Assembly: GCA_001414345.1 (NCBI GenBank) | Contig: LLCB01000114.1 | Coordinates: 62,001 to 126,000 of the forward strand | Length of the DNA: 64,000 bases | Direction of reading: 5' to 3' | From: Hymenoscyphus infarciens | Taxonomy: Eukaryota > Ascomycota > Leotiomycetes > Helotiales > Helotiaceae | Shown here: piece by piece, positions 1 through 13,399 of the stretch | How the letters are laid out: the number at the start of each line of letters is the position of its first letter | How positions within the stretch are numbered: position 1 is the first letter of the stretch | The notes under the pieces: model-generated | Database searches by the model: none | The model's input: only the letters and a program-made list of their open reading frames with translations | Told to the model about the DNA's origin: nothing | Translations under genes and position numbers: made by a program

Positions 1-1275
1 CTTTTCTACTTTCTTTTACTTCTAGTAGAGCTAGAAGTTCTTTTTTATCTAAATTTAACTTAGATATAAATTAGTATGCTTTTAAAAAGATAGTAACCTC
101 TTAGCTAAGTTATTACTATCTATAATATTATTAACTTTTCGTTTCTAACTTTATTCTAAGTCTCTACTAACATTAGTTTAAACAAACCTATACTCTTTTA
201 ATAAAATTCGAATTAGAGAATTCGAATTAGATGTAAATTAGTACGCTCTTAAAGTAAGCTCTTAGCTAAGTTATTACTTTTATCTATAATAACGTTACCT
301 CTCGATGTTTACCTCTAACTCTAATCTAAATTCGTTTCTAACTTTACTTTAAACTTTTTCAGACTTATACTGTTTTAGTGAATTTTTCGAATTAGATACG
401 AATTAGTTAAAATATGCTCTTTATTAGGACGAAACCTAGAAGTGAGCTTTTAATTAAGTTATTATTATTAACTTTAACTAAACACTATCTAACTCCTACT
501 TTAAACTTTTTTTGATTTTACTTTAAACTTTTAAACTTTTAAACTTTTTAAACTTTAAACTTTAAACTTTCTCTAACTACTAGATAGATTAGACTATACT
601 CTTTTAGCAGATATAAATACTTACTTTGATATTAAAGGATTAGAAACGAAGTCTCTTTTACAAGCATCTACGGTTACGATTTAAAACCGACATCTCAATA
701 TCTCGCTTTACTTATAATAAATTATAATAAATAAAGTATCTACAAACTCAGGTTAGCTATAATTCAGACCCTTACCTTCTCGCTTATAATAAAATTAATA
801 AAATACGATAAATATAATACTTATAATAAATATAACACTTACACTATCCTAATTTAGCTTTAAATAATAAGATAGATAGACTCGAAGACGAGTCTTTTTT
901 AAGAGAGGGGGATATAACGGTATACTGTCCTATATAGCCGATATTACATAGTATATATCGTATATATTAGCTTTTGGTAGTTATTGTTTTATATTATTTA
1001 ATTTAAGAAGGTTACGTACGTCTGTATATCTATCTAGACTTTCAGACGTACTTCGTAGAGTTCAGGCTTTTATATTAGCCGACGTATATCGTTGTTTAGT
1101 TTCGTACCCCTTTTATATCGTCTAAAACCTCTTATATATAGTAGTCTACTCCTAGAGTTAGAAAAGGCTAGTTATTGTTTTCTTCTATATTAGTGCCTAG
1201 TATCTACATACGTCATTCTACTATACGCACTCCTATATGCCTCTACTATAGTTGTATGTATTTCGTGCCGTTATA
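1..1275 (+). mobile_element. 3' end of an LTR retrotransposon, truncated by the window start
   Basis: A reverse-oriented copy of the LTR seen at 5239-5552 and 7875-8188 lies at 913-1275. Just before it, at about 897-912, is a purine-rich tract (AAGAGAGGGGGA), the expected polypurine tract, so this is the 3' LTR of an element running on the plus strand. The internal part (1-912) matches, in inverse orientation, the PPT-proximal part of the 5239-8188 element, including a run of AAACTTT-type repeats at about 500-570. The 5' part lies outside the window. The sequence is RIP-degraded and has no usable reading frame. Confidence 0.8.
913..1275 (+). repeat. LTR (3' LTR of the left-edge element), 363 bp
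   Basis: It begins TATAACGG and ends CCGTTATA, the RIP-altered form of the TG...CA ends of this family. The core (tract for TACTAGGC..., TATATAAGAGG) is the inverse of the LTRs at 5239-5552 and 7875-8188. It is longer than those (363 versus 314 bp), so it is a diverged subfamily. Confidence 0.8.
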
Positions 1276-1929
1276 ATAGTTAGTAGGTTTACTTTACTAA
1301 AATCTCTCTCTAGATACTTAGAGAAATATATATCTATAACTATATCTATAATCTTATATAAATTACTCTTAAATTTAATTAAAAGTTAATAAACATGTCT
1401 ATTCCTCTCTAGAGTTATATTAAGCCTTTTTTTATACTTAAAATATATAAATTTTAGACTTAAAGCTTATCTTATATTTAGTATAGGTTTATTCCTAGTT
1501 TAGTATATCTATTTACTTATTAATTATAAATAGTAAAAGTAATACTACTAGCTAACCTTTTATATCTTTTATAAATAGTAATATATACTTCTTTTATTAT
1601 ATTACTCTTTATTAACGTTCTATTTACTCTAGCTAGTAGGTAATTATAATTATAGACTACTATAGAGTTTATAGTTAGTTAGTAGATTATAATACTATAA
1701 TTCTAGAGATACTATTATAGCTAGAGATATATATTAAGTATAAGATTACTAATAGAGAGAGAGAGGATTAAGGATTTAGAACCTTACTCTTTAAATAGAC
1801 TTAAGAGACTATCTTTTAATAGATAACCTAGGATTAGAATTATTAGAGCCTTCTACTATAATAATAACGTTTAATACTATCTATTAATAGAAGAGCTTTA
1901 TAAAGAAGAAGGTCTAATCTTAAGAATAA

Positions 1930-2620
1930 ATTAGTAGTTTCTAAAGTAGATTAATTAAATATAAATTTATCTATTAATATCTATTTTTAAATCTCTTTTT
2001 AAATTATCTTTAACTAGTAAAGTATACTTATTAGTTATATACTCTCTTAAATCCTTATTTAATTCTATTAAACTATTATTATCTAACTTCTCTAATTCCT
2101 TGTTTAAGAAGTTACTATTATATAAATAATCTTATACTATATTTATTACTTAATTACTTTTACCTTTATTATTAAAGTATATATTAAATTTATCTTAATT
2201 AGCCTTTTTAGCTTCTTTTAATTCTTAAGCTACCTTAGAGTATAGCTTCTACTTATATACTCTCTCTAGCTTACTTAAAAGGCCTAATCCTATTGAATTA
2301 CTTTCTTAGATATATACTAATAATTCTACTCTTAAATCTAAGTATGTTATAATATAAGTTTCTCTCTCTTTAGTATATATTATCTTATTAATTAGTAGTA
2401 TATTTCTATATACTAATAATTTTATTTTATACTACTCTAGAGTTATCTAAGGTAAATATATATTAATATTCTAATCCTTATATAATTCTTAAAGCTTAGT
2501 AAGCTTCTTAGTAGATATCTTAATACTATAATTATCTACTAGATACTCTTTACTTCTAAGATAGTAAAAGTTAGTTTATAGTACTCTTAGTACTCTATAC
2601 TCTTAATTAATATTAGTATA
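1930..2620 (-). pseudogene. Decayed coding relic of unknown identity
   Basis: On the minus strand one frame runs for more than 200 codons with only TAA/TAG interruptions, at places where Gln would fit (CAA/CAG changed to TAA/TAG by RIP). Restored in thought, it is rich in Lys, Glu, Leu, Tyr and Asn, like a soluble helical protein, and the opposite strand shows the Leu/Ser-rich mirror typical of antisense. A Gln-rich, coding-like frame upstream on the same strand (about 3060-3360) may belong to it. I do not recognise the family; it could be a transposon-encoded protein. Confidence 0.35.
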
Positions 2621-3825
2621 AATATAATAGTGATTCTATATATATATAAATGTTTAAAGCTCTTTCTAAATAATTAGAATATATATATATAATATAGCGA
2701 TTATATTAAAGAGGCTCTTTTTAGAAAATAACCTCTTTTTATAGATACTCTAGAAGTATATCTTCTACTTATTTAGAGACTCTTTTATAAGCTATTTTTA
2801 CTAAGCCTTAATACGTTAGTTAGCTATAGAAGTATTAAACTAATATTAGTTTAAAAATTAGTCTAGCTTTTTACTACTTTTTATAGCTTATTATTAATAA
2901 AGTATATAGTAAGTGTCTACTATTATTAGAGATTCTAATTCTTAATCTAATTATATATAGTATAGTATCTTTCTAAGACTACTTATAGTATTACTATATT
3001 ACTATAGAGTAGATACTACTATATTATTTAAGATACTATAATAGCTTTAAAGGAGAAATCGAGTATAGGTATTAATACTAGTATATATCTTAATACTAAT
3101 AAACTTTAATTTATAATATCTATTAATACTTTATATAAAATTAAACTCTAGTATAATATATTTACTATAAGTATTCTTAATCTCTTATAACTTATAATTA
3201 TACCTCTTCTTATTAACTTTTAATAGTGTCTTTTAAATCTTATTCTAGTCTTATCTTTTATCTCTATCTCTATTAATACTATAAGTACTAAGATATATAT
3301 AGAGAAACCTAAGGCTAAAGCTTCTTATAGTACTAAAGTAGCTATATTTGTAGATCTTATATTAAAGAATAGTCTCTAGCTCTTTATACTCTAAAGAACT
3401 TTCGACGTTGAAAGCCTATTTTAAATTATAACCTTTAAAGCCTCTAAGGCTTAATTATAAAGCTCTTATAATTTAACATATATATTATACTTAAAATAGA
3501 TAATCCTATATCTTTAAAGAGATATACTACTTATATATATAAGATAGAAGTAGTCTTACTTTTTTTATACTAGTAAAGGTTCTATCTTATATTAATTTAG
3601 AGCTTAAGAGTAGTATTAAAGACGTTAATATTATACTTACTTTTAAGAATATTATATATCTCTTAAGTAAGAACTTTCTTTTAATATAACTCTTTTATAA
3701 ACATCTTATATAGCTCTAAATCGATAAACTAACGTAGTATATTTAAGCTCTTATTATATACTTAAAATCGCTTTTTTTATACTTTCTATTATACTTAAAA
3801 TTCTAGGATTATTATACTATAATAC

Positions 3826-4215
3826 TACTATTAAAGATATTATAATTTAATAGATACCTAAAGCTGCTATTAGAGCTTATTCTCTTCCTTCTTCTATTAT
3901 TATTAGTACTCGAATTTAAGAGAGAAGAGAGAGTATATATAGTAGTAGAATAGTACTTTTAAAGAAAGGAATAATATAGAGTAGTATTAAAAGAAAGAAG
4001 CGACTAATTCGATTTATCTTAAGAGGTTCTACTACTAAGAATATTATACTTTAATAGATACTTAGAGCTACTACTAGAGCTTATTCTCTTTCTTCTTTTA
4101 TCGTCGTTAGTATTCGAATTTAAGAGAGAAGAGAGAGTATATATAATAATAAGATAGCACTTTTAAAGAAAGAAATAATAAGATAAGAAGTAGTATTTAA
4201 AGAAAGAAGCGATAT
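3826..4215. repeat. Tandem duplication, unit about 204 bp, two diverged copies
   Basis: The block beginning TTTAATAGATACC at 3846 recurs at 4050 (offset 204). Both copies contain TCGAATTTAAGAGAGAAGAG and end AGAAAGAAGCGA. Differences are mostly transitions, as expected after duplication followed by RIP. Confidence 0.75.
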
Positions 4216-5238
4216 AAGAGAGTTAGTATATAGAGTAAGTATACTTTTTTATTTATAAAATAAATAGCGCTAACCCTAATTAGGAAATTAGTATATAATC
4301 GAGAAAAGTAGCTAAAAGTGCTTAAATAATCTTAAATTAAGATTATTTAAGCTTTTAAAGTAAGCTAATTACTTTAATATTAAGTAATCTAGAGTAATTA
4401 GTTTAAAAAAGGCTTAGTTTTAAGATATAATTTAGAAACTTATTATAGTAATAAAAGTCGATTTATATAGTCTTTTTATATTATATATATATATCACTTA
4501 CTATAATATATTTTAATTCAATATTTAATACCTTTTATAATTATTTATTAATTATATAACTTTTACGATTTACGATTTACGATTTATAATTTACGATTTA
4601 GTCGTCGTTTCTAACTTTTACTATATATAGAACGCTCTAACTAGTAAAAGTTAATAAAAAACGAGAACTACTCTTAGTAAAATACTAATTTATACTTTTC
4701 TTTTCTTAAAGAGAAAAAGAACAACTTATTATATAATCTTTATCCTTGTTTTCCTTATATATACTAATAGTAATTAATACTTTTAACTTCTAAATAATCG
4801 TAAATACCTAGAATATTCTCTAAATTAACTAAAAAGTAACTATTTAATTATATCTCTATTTATTAGTTTTCTTATACTAATCTACTAAAAATCAATAAAT
4901 ATAGTAAATTAACCTACTTATATACTATCTACTTATAACTACGTAAACTAACTCTTAAGAACTTTAGTAGTAGTTAAGCTTTAATAATCTCGATTGTTTT
5001 ACTTATAGCTTTTATTACTTAAATTAACGATTTAAGTATTCTCTTAAGACTTACTATTCTTCTTCTTTCGTACTCTAATTACCTCTATCTTCTAACTAAA
5101 AGTAGTAGATACTATATATTAAAGGTTATAATCTTAAGATACTAGCTTTAATTTACTAAAAAATAGATAGCGTAATATAGTAAAAATAGTGAATAATAAC
5201 GAACTTAAATATCTCTCTTTTCTAACTAGAATACTTTT

Positions 5239-5552
5239 TATAATAGCACGAAATATATACTATAGGAGAAGAGGCATATAAGAGTACGTTCGAGACTAAA
5301 TAACGTAAGTAGATACTAGGCTCTAATATAGAAGAAAAGGAAAAAACTATCCCTCTTCTACTCTAAGAGTAGGCTACTATATATAAGAGGTTTAGACTAA
5401 AAGGTCTAGAACTAACTAACGTTATACGTTAGCTAATATAAAAGCTTAAACCTATATAACCTTCCTAAAACAGATAATATAAGACAATAACTACTAAAAC
5501 CCTATATATAGTAGGTACTTCTAGCTATCTAGGATAATAGTATACTATTATA
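5239..5552 (-). repeat. 3' LTR of the gag-only element
   Basis: 314 bp with ends TATAATAG...CTATTATA, the RIP-altered TG...CA. It matches 7875-8188 along its whole length; differences are mainly transitions. Confidence 0.9.
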
Positions 5553-6519
5553 TCCCTCTCTCTTAAAAAAGACTCGTCTTAAGTCTTCTATCTCTTATCG
5601 TTTAAGGTTAAATCAAGATAGTATAAGCGTTATAACATTTATCGTATTTATTAATTTTATTAGTTTAAAGATATTAAACTTTATTATAAGTAAGATAAGA
5701 TATTAAGATATCGATTTTAAGTTCGAATTATAACTAAACTAATTTATAGATACTTATAAAAGAGAGACTTCGTTTCTAATCCTTTAATATTAAAAGCAAG
5801 TATTCACGTCTACTAAAAGAGTATAGTCTAATCCTATTTAGTAGGTTAGAAAAAGTTTAAAGTTCAAAGTTTAAAAATTTAAAAAGTTTAAAAAGTTTAA
5901 AAAGTTTAAAACAAAGTTAGAGGTAAATTCAGAGTAGAGTTAGAAGTCGTTTAATTAAGAGGTAACGTTAAAGGTAATAGTAATAACTTAGTTAAGAGCT
6001 TACTTTAAGAGTATACTAACTTATATCTAATTCGAGTTCGAATAAAAAAAGAACTTCTAGCCTAGCTAGAAGTAAAAAGAAAGTAAGACTCTAATTAGAG
6101 TTAGTAGGGTTTTAGGTAGTTAAAGACAAAGTTGTTTCTAAAGTTATTAAGTAGTTTTAGCTAGTTAAAAGAGTTTATTACTAAATATTAAAAATACTAT
6201 CTAAAGTTTAAGATAATAAAAGAAGTAGTTTTAGCTAGTTAAATATAAAGTTATAGCTAAGTTATTAAAGTTGAAATTATTATCTAAGTATCTAAGAATA
6301 ATAAAAGAGGTGGTTTTAGCTAGTTAAAGAGTTATTACTAAAAGTAATTATATTACCTTATTCTCTTTAAGATACTTAAGAACTTATTTATCTTCTAATT
6401 CTAATTCTACTTTAGAAGTAGTAGAAGATTTACTATTAGATTATAGGGAGTTTAAAGCTGAATTAGATAAGAAGGGGGTATTTTAGATTAAAGTGTTAAT
6501 ATTATATAACTTAGCGTTT

Positions 6520-6860
6520 TAGCGTGTCTCCTTATCTAAGGCTAAAAGATTAGCTACTATTTTAATAAAGTTATAGTTCTATTATCTCTTTTTTAAAGTA
6601 GCTAAGTTTTAGAGTTATAGTGTAATCTTATTCTATATTTAAAAGAACTATTCTAATTCTAGTATACCTCTAAGTATAGCTATACTTAAAAAGCGACTCT
6701 TAAAATTAGTAAAAGTTTCTTTAGTATCTTATTATCTTATTTATAAGGATCTAAAAGCGTTCTAAGTATCCTCTATCTTATAACTAGTTAAAAAGTTAGT
6801 ATCTAAAAGAGTAACTATATCTTCTTAATCTTTAAAAGCAAGGTCTAACTCTAACTTATA
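6520..6860 (-). pseudogene. Gag relic of the gag-only LTR element
   Basis: The minus strand reads as a gag capsid-like segment (with the stretch TFTNFKSRFLSIAILRGIPE after allowing CAG-to-TAG changes at Gln positions). The same segment, diverged, occurs on the minus strand of the gypsy element at about 20690-21000. It is interrupted by several TAA/TAG codons and cannot make protein. Edges are approximate; gag-like sequence may continue toward 7250. Confidence 0.6.
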
Positions 6861-7874
6861 TCTAGGCTCTAGGTAGTTCCTAGCTAGTTTAGTTATTATA
6901 CTCTAAATAAGAGCTTTATATATTAGAAGTAAACTATAGTAGTTAGTATTTACGTAGAGTCTATCTTATACTAATATCTTCTATTATTAGTATATAGGCG
7001 AAATGCCGTTATCTAAAGGTTTAATCTTTTTAGTTATCTTGCTTTTTTATTAGAAGGTATTTAAAGGGGCTTCGGTACTATGTCGAGTAGAGGAGGAATG
7101 TTAGAAGGTATTAGAAGCAGCTATGTCTCTTTGCTAAAAGAGGTATAAATTCGAGCTTAGAAGCAGAAGAGGGTTCGATTAAAGGTTTAAAAGAGAGTTA
7201 GATTAGAGAGGGTTTAGAGGTAAAGCGAGTTAACTTTGAAATATAAGCTTACTTACTCTCTTTTCTAGCTTAGCTAGTCGATCCTTTATTTCTTAATTTT
7301 CTGCTTCTAAAGCTTATATAACTAACCGTATCTAATCCGTATTTAAGAAGTCCTGCTTATCTTTATTTTATTAAGATCTTCTTAATCTTAGTATATAGAT
7401 ACTATTTAAGCAGCTTTTAGAAGAGTGTCTTTCGGCAAGAGGGGTAGCCCTAGAAGGTGTTTATTACTTAACGCTATTCAGCGGAACTATCGACATAATG
7501 TCGAATTTAGAGAGAGGGAGGGAGTAAGAGCAGATTTAGAAGCCTTCGTAATAACTTTTAGTAATAGTCGACTTATTTACTAAACCTATATATAGTAGTC
7601 TCTATATAAAGAGAGTTATTAGAAGCCTCGAAGACACTTAGCGTATCCCGCTTCCTTAACGTACAAAACACGCTTTTTACCAGCTATTTATATAGACACT
7701 AAACCCTAGTATTACTAGCCGTCTAGGAGATCTCTAGAATCCTAGCTATTTAAGAATATTATCGTCCTAGTCTAAATCTAGACCGAGTCGTATTCGAAAA
7801 CAAAAGAAGCGATAATAAGCTCGAAGAAGATATTATAAAGGCCGTTACTAGCGAAGTCAAGTTTTTCCTTTTTA

Positions 7875-8188
7875 TATAATAGTACGAAATACATACTATA
7901 AGAGAAGAGATATATAGGAGTACGTTTAAGACTAAATAACGTAAGTAGATACTAGGCTCTAATATAGAAGAAAAGGAAAAAACTATCCCTCTTCTACTCT
8001 AGGAGTAGGCTACTATATATAAGAGGTTCGGACTAAAAGGTCTAGAACTGACTAACGTTATACGTCGGCTAATATAAAAGCTTAAACCTATATAACCTTC
8101 CTAAAACAGATAATATAAGACAATAACTGCCGAAACCCTATATATAGCAGGTACTCTCAGCTATCTAGAATAATAGTATACTGTTATA
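7875..8188 (-). repeat. 5' LTR of the gag-only element
   Basis: 314 bp, direct repeat of 5239-5552, followed at 8189-8193 by the target duplication CTTTT. The 40 bases just inside it resemble the same position inside the gypsy 5' LTR at 22015, so the two families are related in the primer-binding region. Confidence 0.9.
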
Positions 8189-10834
8189 CTTTTATTTTTA
8201 AGAGATATTATTTAATAGATAGAATAGTTACCTTTTTATTAATTTAGAGAATAAAAGTATTAATTAATAATATACTAAAACACTATTCTTATTTAGTACT
8301 TATAAATAGTACTTTTAGTAAAAAATTATACTATAATATAGAGCTTAGAACTAGATAAATAAGGCGATTTTTTGTTTTTATAAAGTAAGAGAAGTAGATC
8401 TTATTCTTAAGTACTCTTCTATCTTATAATTCTAAAGAGTTAACTATAATTAGTAGATATTATCTAAGAAGACTTAGAAGAACTCAAAAGTTAAGCTTTC
8501 TATTCTCTTAGAAGTTCGTGAAAAATAGTTATTACTATTATATATTTATTAAAGATAGTTTTATTCTTCGATTTTATTAGTAGTTAGAGATTATACTATC
8601 TTCTACTCTTCTACTCTCTTCTACTCTTCTCTCTACTCTCTCTCTCTACTCTTCTAATATACTTATATATAGCTATATAACTTCGTCTATATAGTATTCT
8701 CTCTTAGTCTTAATTCTCTCAAAGTATTATATCTAGAATATATTAGTAGCCGCTATTAACTCTCTTAATCTAACTTATAACTCTAATAACCTAAGTATAT
8801 TCTTAAGTCTTAAAACCTTAACCTTTAAATCTATCTCTATATCTCTAAAATCCTCTTCTAAGTCTTTAATTTTTTCTCTAGAGACATTTACTACTTTATA
8901 TCTCTTTAATAACTTATCTCTTATCTTAAACAACTTCTAAGAATAGCTACTCGCCTTCTAAAGTCGTCTAGTCTTCTAATAATATTTCTTAATTTCCTTT
9001 TCTATTAGAGCTTATACTGCTTTCTACTCTTTCTCTAGCCTTTCTCCTCTTTCTCTCTCTCTCTCTCTCTCTCTACTTCTCCGATATTACTATATAAATA
9101 TATATAACTCTATCTACTCTTTTACTCTCTAGTCTCTTAAAGCATCGTACTTAGAATATATTCATAGCTACTAATAATACGCTCTTTATAGATTATATAG
9201 ATAGTAGAAGAGTATTTTTAATCTATTAGCAATTATTAGTAATAAATCTAGTAAGTAAAAGAGTGGTTATCTATTACTAGCGCCTCCTCGAACCTATACT
9301 TTATAATATACTATTCTATATTAGCAGAGAGTATTAGTAATATAGTTACGAGAGTTCTAATTAGATTCTTAAGATAAGTTACGGGTTTTAGAATAGTAGA
9401 GAGATATCTATTACTAAATTCCGATTATCGTAGTAGATAAGTTATAAGAGTATATTATTATAGTTATTCCCTTTCTAGCGCTGCTTAGATAGCTTCGTAT
9501 ATATATCTCCGCGCGACTAAATCGATTTTTTATAAATAAAACTATAACTATATACTATATTACTAAATAGATAATTATAATCGATTTCTAAGAGTCTCTT
9601 CCTCTAATAGTATTAAGAGCTTTAGCTACGTAGCCTATTATTAAGAGGAAAGACGTAGATAGACACGTTTATAGTAATTACCTTCTAGCTAAAGTATAAT
9701 AACTTAAGATATATAGTAACTATAGCGCTAAAAGAAAGAAGAAAGTAGTGTCTAATACTACTATAATCCTCTTTCTTAATTTAGTTATTAAATATCTCTT
9801 TATACTAGAAGTATAGAGTAATTAGAGCTAGCTATAATAGGCTATTTAGTAACTCTAAGTAGACTTTAAAACCTATAGTATATACTAAAACACGTTAATC
9901 TAGAAGCTTCTAAGCAAAGGTAAAGAAGTCTAAAAGTAATAGTAGAGCTAGAATATATCTACTAATATACTAATCTATATATCTATTACTAAGAGTACTA
10001 GTAATAGTATTAGACCTATTATATATATATCCTCTTCTACTATAAGATCCTCTACTCTTAATAGCCTAGCTATAAAAGAGATATATATTATTAAAAGCCT
10101 AGTAAATAGAAGTATCTCAGTTACGTAGCTACTTACTAGCGTAGGTACTAGCGCTATCCTAGAGAGTATAAATAGTCGGCTTAGGCTATACTTAGTAAAT
10201 TAAAGAGTTTCCGCTATATATTTATAATATATATACTTATTAACTATAGTATTACTAAAGAGCGCTTATAAGCTCTTTTAAAGCTATCTAAGAAGCTTCT
10301 ATAGTAGGTAAATAAAGCTATTACTATAGTACTTAGTATATACTCTAGCTATAATTATAATAATACTAGTATATATACTACTATAAAGATACTAGCTATA
10401 CTAAAGTAGATAGAGGCTACTAGGCTAATAAATAGCAGAGACGTCTTTCTCTATACTAATAACTCTGTAATAGTAGAGAAGATAGTATACTATAGAGAAG
10501 AATAAGTAGGCTTTCTAGAAAAGAAGACTATAGTCCTAGTACTAATAAAGAGAGTAGTTATATCTTTAATATTAATTAAATTAGTAGATATAAGAGACTA
10601 GAAAGCTATAGCTAAAAAGCTATATACCTCTAATCTAACTCTTATCTAGAGCCTAGAAGAGATCTTAGATATTAAATAGCTTTTTAAATAAAAGCTAGAA
10701 AAGAACACTAACGCTATTATAGTAGAGTTCTATAATATAGAGATTACTAATACCTATATTAAGATACGTAAAGTAGTATAGAAAGAAGCTTCTAAGTCTA
10801 TATAATAGTATAGCTAAAAGACCTAAGTCGTCTA

Positions 10835-10980
10835 ATACTTCTACTACTATAAATATAACTATATAGTACGTATATATAAAGCTAAGCAAAAGTGTAGCTT
10901 CTATACTATAGACTATAATACTAAGGACTATATAGGAGATAAAACTATTTATAAGTATACTAATTATAAACTCTTATATA
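10835..10980 (+). pseudogene. LINE ORF1 zinc-knuckle region
   Basis: The plus strand encodes a string that becomes a pair of CCHC zinc knuckles if Tyr (TAT/TAC) is read back to Cys (TGT/TGC): spacing around KAKQKCSFYTIDYNTKDY and YKYTNYK fits the ORF1 protein of Tad-like LINEs. The Cys-to-Tyr pattern is the expected protein-level outcome of RIP. One original Cys (in KQKCSF) survives. Stop codons interrupt the frame on both sides. Confidence 0.65.
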
Positions 10981-11999
10981 TAGTATTCTTAAAAGACTAT
11001 AAATTCTATAGCTAAGCTATAGAAAGAGTTAAGAATAAGAGAAAACACTTATAGCTATAACTGCTATTCCTAGTAAGGCTAGTTCTTATACTATTAGTCT
11101 TCTAGTAAGAAATTAGAGCTACTACGCTAGATAAAGAAGTACTAGAGAAAGAGAATAATAACTTATTTATAAGACTCTCTACTCTCTCCTTCTAAGCTAA
11201 ACCTACCGCCTAGGACGTCTATAAGAATATCTAAATAGAAGGAGAGGTAGTAGAGGTAGATAAAGTATCTATAGTAGTAGAAGGAATCGTAGAAAGATTA
11301 AGAAAGAGAGTAGAAGCTAGAGCTGCTCTATAAAAGTCTATCTTATCTAAACCCTCTATCTTTACTACCTCTACTAATCTACTTACTACTTAATAACTAT
11401 TTATATTACTAACTAACCTAAGTGATATCTTTAGTTAAAATAGCTAGTCTTTTAGAACCTTAAATATACTAACCTAGTAGCTTAAGCTCTAATATAGAAA
11501 ATTTAATAGCTCTTCTATAAAGCTTAAAGAGAATTAAAACCTTAGTAATAGATATACTATAGTAATAAAAAGTAATAAAAGAGCTATAAAGAAGATATAC
11601 TTTACCTCTATATTTAAAGTTAAATAAGCTAGGCTTACTAGTAATAGAATATATAATAGCCTAGTATAAGAGTATAATAAGATTACTAAGAGCTATACTA
11701 TAAAAAGAGCTACTAACTATACTAGTATAGGATTAGTACTAGAGTTAGAGAATAACCTTATTAATATCTCCTCTAGTATTCTATTACATTTAGAGATATT
11801 ATTAAATACTCTATTTATAAACGTTTTAAATACTAAGACTATAAAGTATTAAACCTCTCTCTAAACTAATTAATAAGTATATACTAGTACTCTACTCTCT
11901 TTATCTTATAATATAACGTTAAAAAGTTATATAATATAATAAACCTACTACTATAAAATAAGATAGTATAAGAGTATAATATTATAGCGATTTAAGAGC

Positions 12000-12420
12000 T
12001 ATAACTAAATAGCTATAATAAAAAACACACCTATAACCTGTCTTAAGAGAGATTTAAGACCTTTATAAGTAGATAGAGTAAGCTACTTATATACTTTTTT
12101 ATAAATAGAAAGATTAATCCTACCTTAGTAAGAGTTACTAGTAGAGACAACTATCTATATTCTCTCTATATTATACTAAAAACTAGTAATAACAACTAAG
12201 TTATTACTATCTATAATATCTATAATCTCTAATAGTAAGAGTAGTAGAGTAAGACGTATATAGAAGGAAAGTAGGTAGATATTCTAATCTAATCTATATT
12301 ACTAGAACTTAATATAATACTTAAAAAGTATAGAAATAGAAAATAAGTAGTAGTAGAAGACTTTAACCTATACTATAAAGAGTAGTTTAAAGACTTACTA
12401 TTACTTATATATAGTAAAAG
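12000..12420 (+). pseudogene. LINE endonuclease domain relic
   Basis: The segment at 12181-12230 reads like NNQVITIYNIYNL, matching the conserved strand of L1-type (exonuclease-phosphatase fold) endonucleases usually ending NVYxP. At 12347-12392 VVVEDFNLYYKE matches the catalytic motif GDFNxHH with Gly to Glu and His to Tyr changes, both explained by G-to-A/C-to-T transitions. The frame has several TAA/TAG stops. Confidence 0.7.
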
Positions 12421-13399
12421 AAGGAGAGCTTAAGCTAAGGCTTTATTAAGTATAATAGAAGAAAGTTATCTAGAACTAGTACTACTAAAAGGCTTAGTTA
12501 CTAGACTCTAATCTAATATTCGATCTTACTTAATTAGAACTACTATTAACTTAAGTTAATATAACTCTAGACTTATAGACTCTATCTAGTTATATAAGAT
12601 TTAAAAAGACTTAGATATAGCTACTAACTACGTTCTAGTTAAAATAGTTCTTCTTATTAACTATATATTTAAACTAGTTATAGTAAATAAGGACTTTAAA
12701 AAGATAGATATAGAACTTCTTAATATAACACTTCTACTACTTCTTCTAAAGTCTAAAATCTATACTATAGCTAATCTAGATATAGTAGTCGATCTTATAA
12801 TTTAAGTAGTATAAATAGCTATATAAGTCTTAATATTAGACTACGTTCTTACTCTTAAATTAATACCTAGCTTTATATAAGAGTATAAGAAAGCTATTTA
12901 AGAAGTTAAGTATATATAAAGAAGGTAGAATAGATTAGATAGTATAGAGCATAACCTAAGAGCCTTTTAAGAAGCTAAAAAGATAAGAAAGAAGCTAATA
13001 GTAATTACTTAAAGAGATATTTATAAAGATAAGATATTAAATATAAGAGATAAGAAAGAGCTATAAGCTTTAGTAAAGTAAATAAGATTAAGAGGGTCTT
13101 AAGCTCTTATTTTTACTTCTAATCTAAAGAAAGAAGATAGTATAATAGTAGAGAATATAGAAGCGAAAGCTAATATACTATAATAAACCTTCTTCCTATC
13201 TCTCTCTAAACCTAACTTCTTAGACACCTACTTTTACCTATATTACTCTTCTAAAGAGCTCTAAACCTCTATTTAGGAATATAAAGTAAGAGCGGTAATT
13301 AAGAGACATTATTAGATAAAGCTTTAATAGAAGATAGAATACTAAATAGAGTTATTTAAATAGTAGCTAGTATTCTTACTCTATATTTTACTAATATCT

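Larger units (their letters stand above)
1276..5238. other. RIP-degraded AT-rich sequence, no intact gene
   Basis: Nearly 4 kb without an open frame over 60 codons. CpA and TpG are rare and TpA is very common, so this was almost certainly repetitive DNA. Visible structure: a coding-like minus-strand relic (about 1930-2620), a 204-bp-offset tandem duplication (3826-4215), a perfect palindrome with 16-base arms and a one-base centre at 4320-4352, and a run of ACGATTT heptamers at about 4563-4599. I found no LTRs or terminal repeats that would delimit an element here. Confidence 0.6.
5239..8188 (-). mobile_element. Complete 2.95-kb LTR retrotransposon with gag but no pol
   Basis: Two direct LTRs of exactly 314 bp (5239-5552 and 7875-8188) flank 2.3 kb of internal sequence. 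The flanks carry a perfect 5-bp target duplication, CTTTT at 5234-5238 and 8189-8193. A pyrimidine run just inside the left LTR (TCCCTCTCTCTT, 5553-5564) is the complement of a polypurine tract, so the element reads on the minus strand and the right LTR is the 5' LTR. The internal part holds a gag-like frame related to that of the gypsy element at 14417-22509 but is too short for pol, and I see no RT or integrase motifs. It therefore looks non-autonomous, mobilised by a gypsy relative. Confidence 0.85.

Noticed and set aside
10695..10889. Minus-strand frame of 64 codons inside the AT-rich block
   Set aside because: It is the mirror of the LINE ORF1 zinc-knuckle region on the plus strand.
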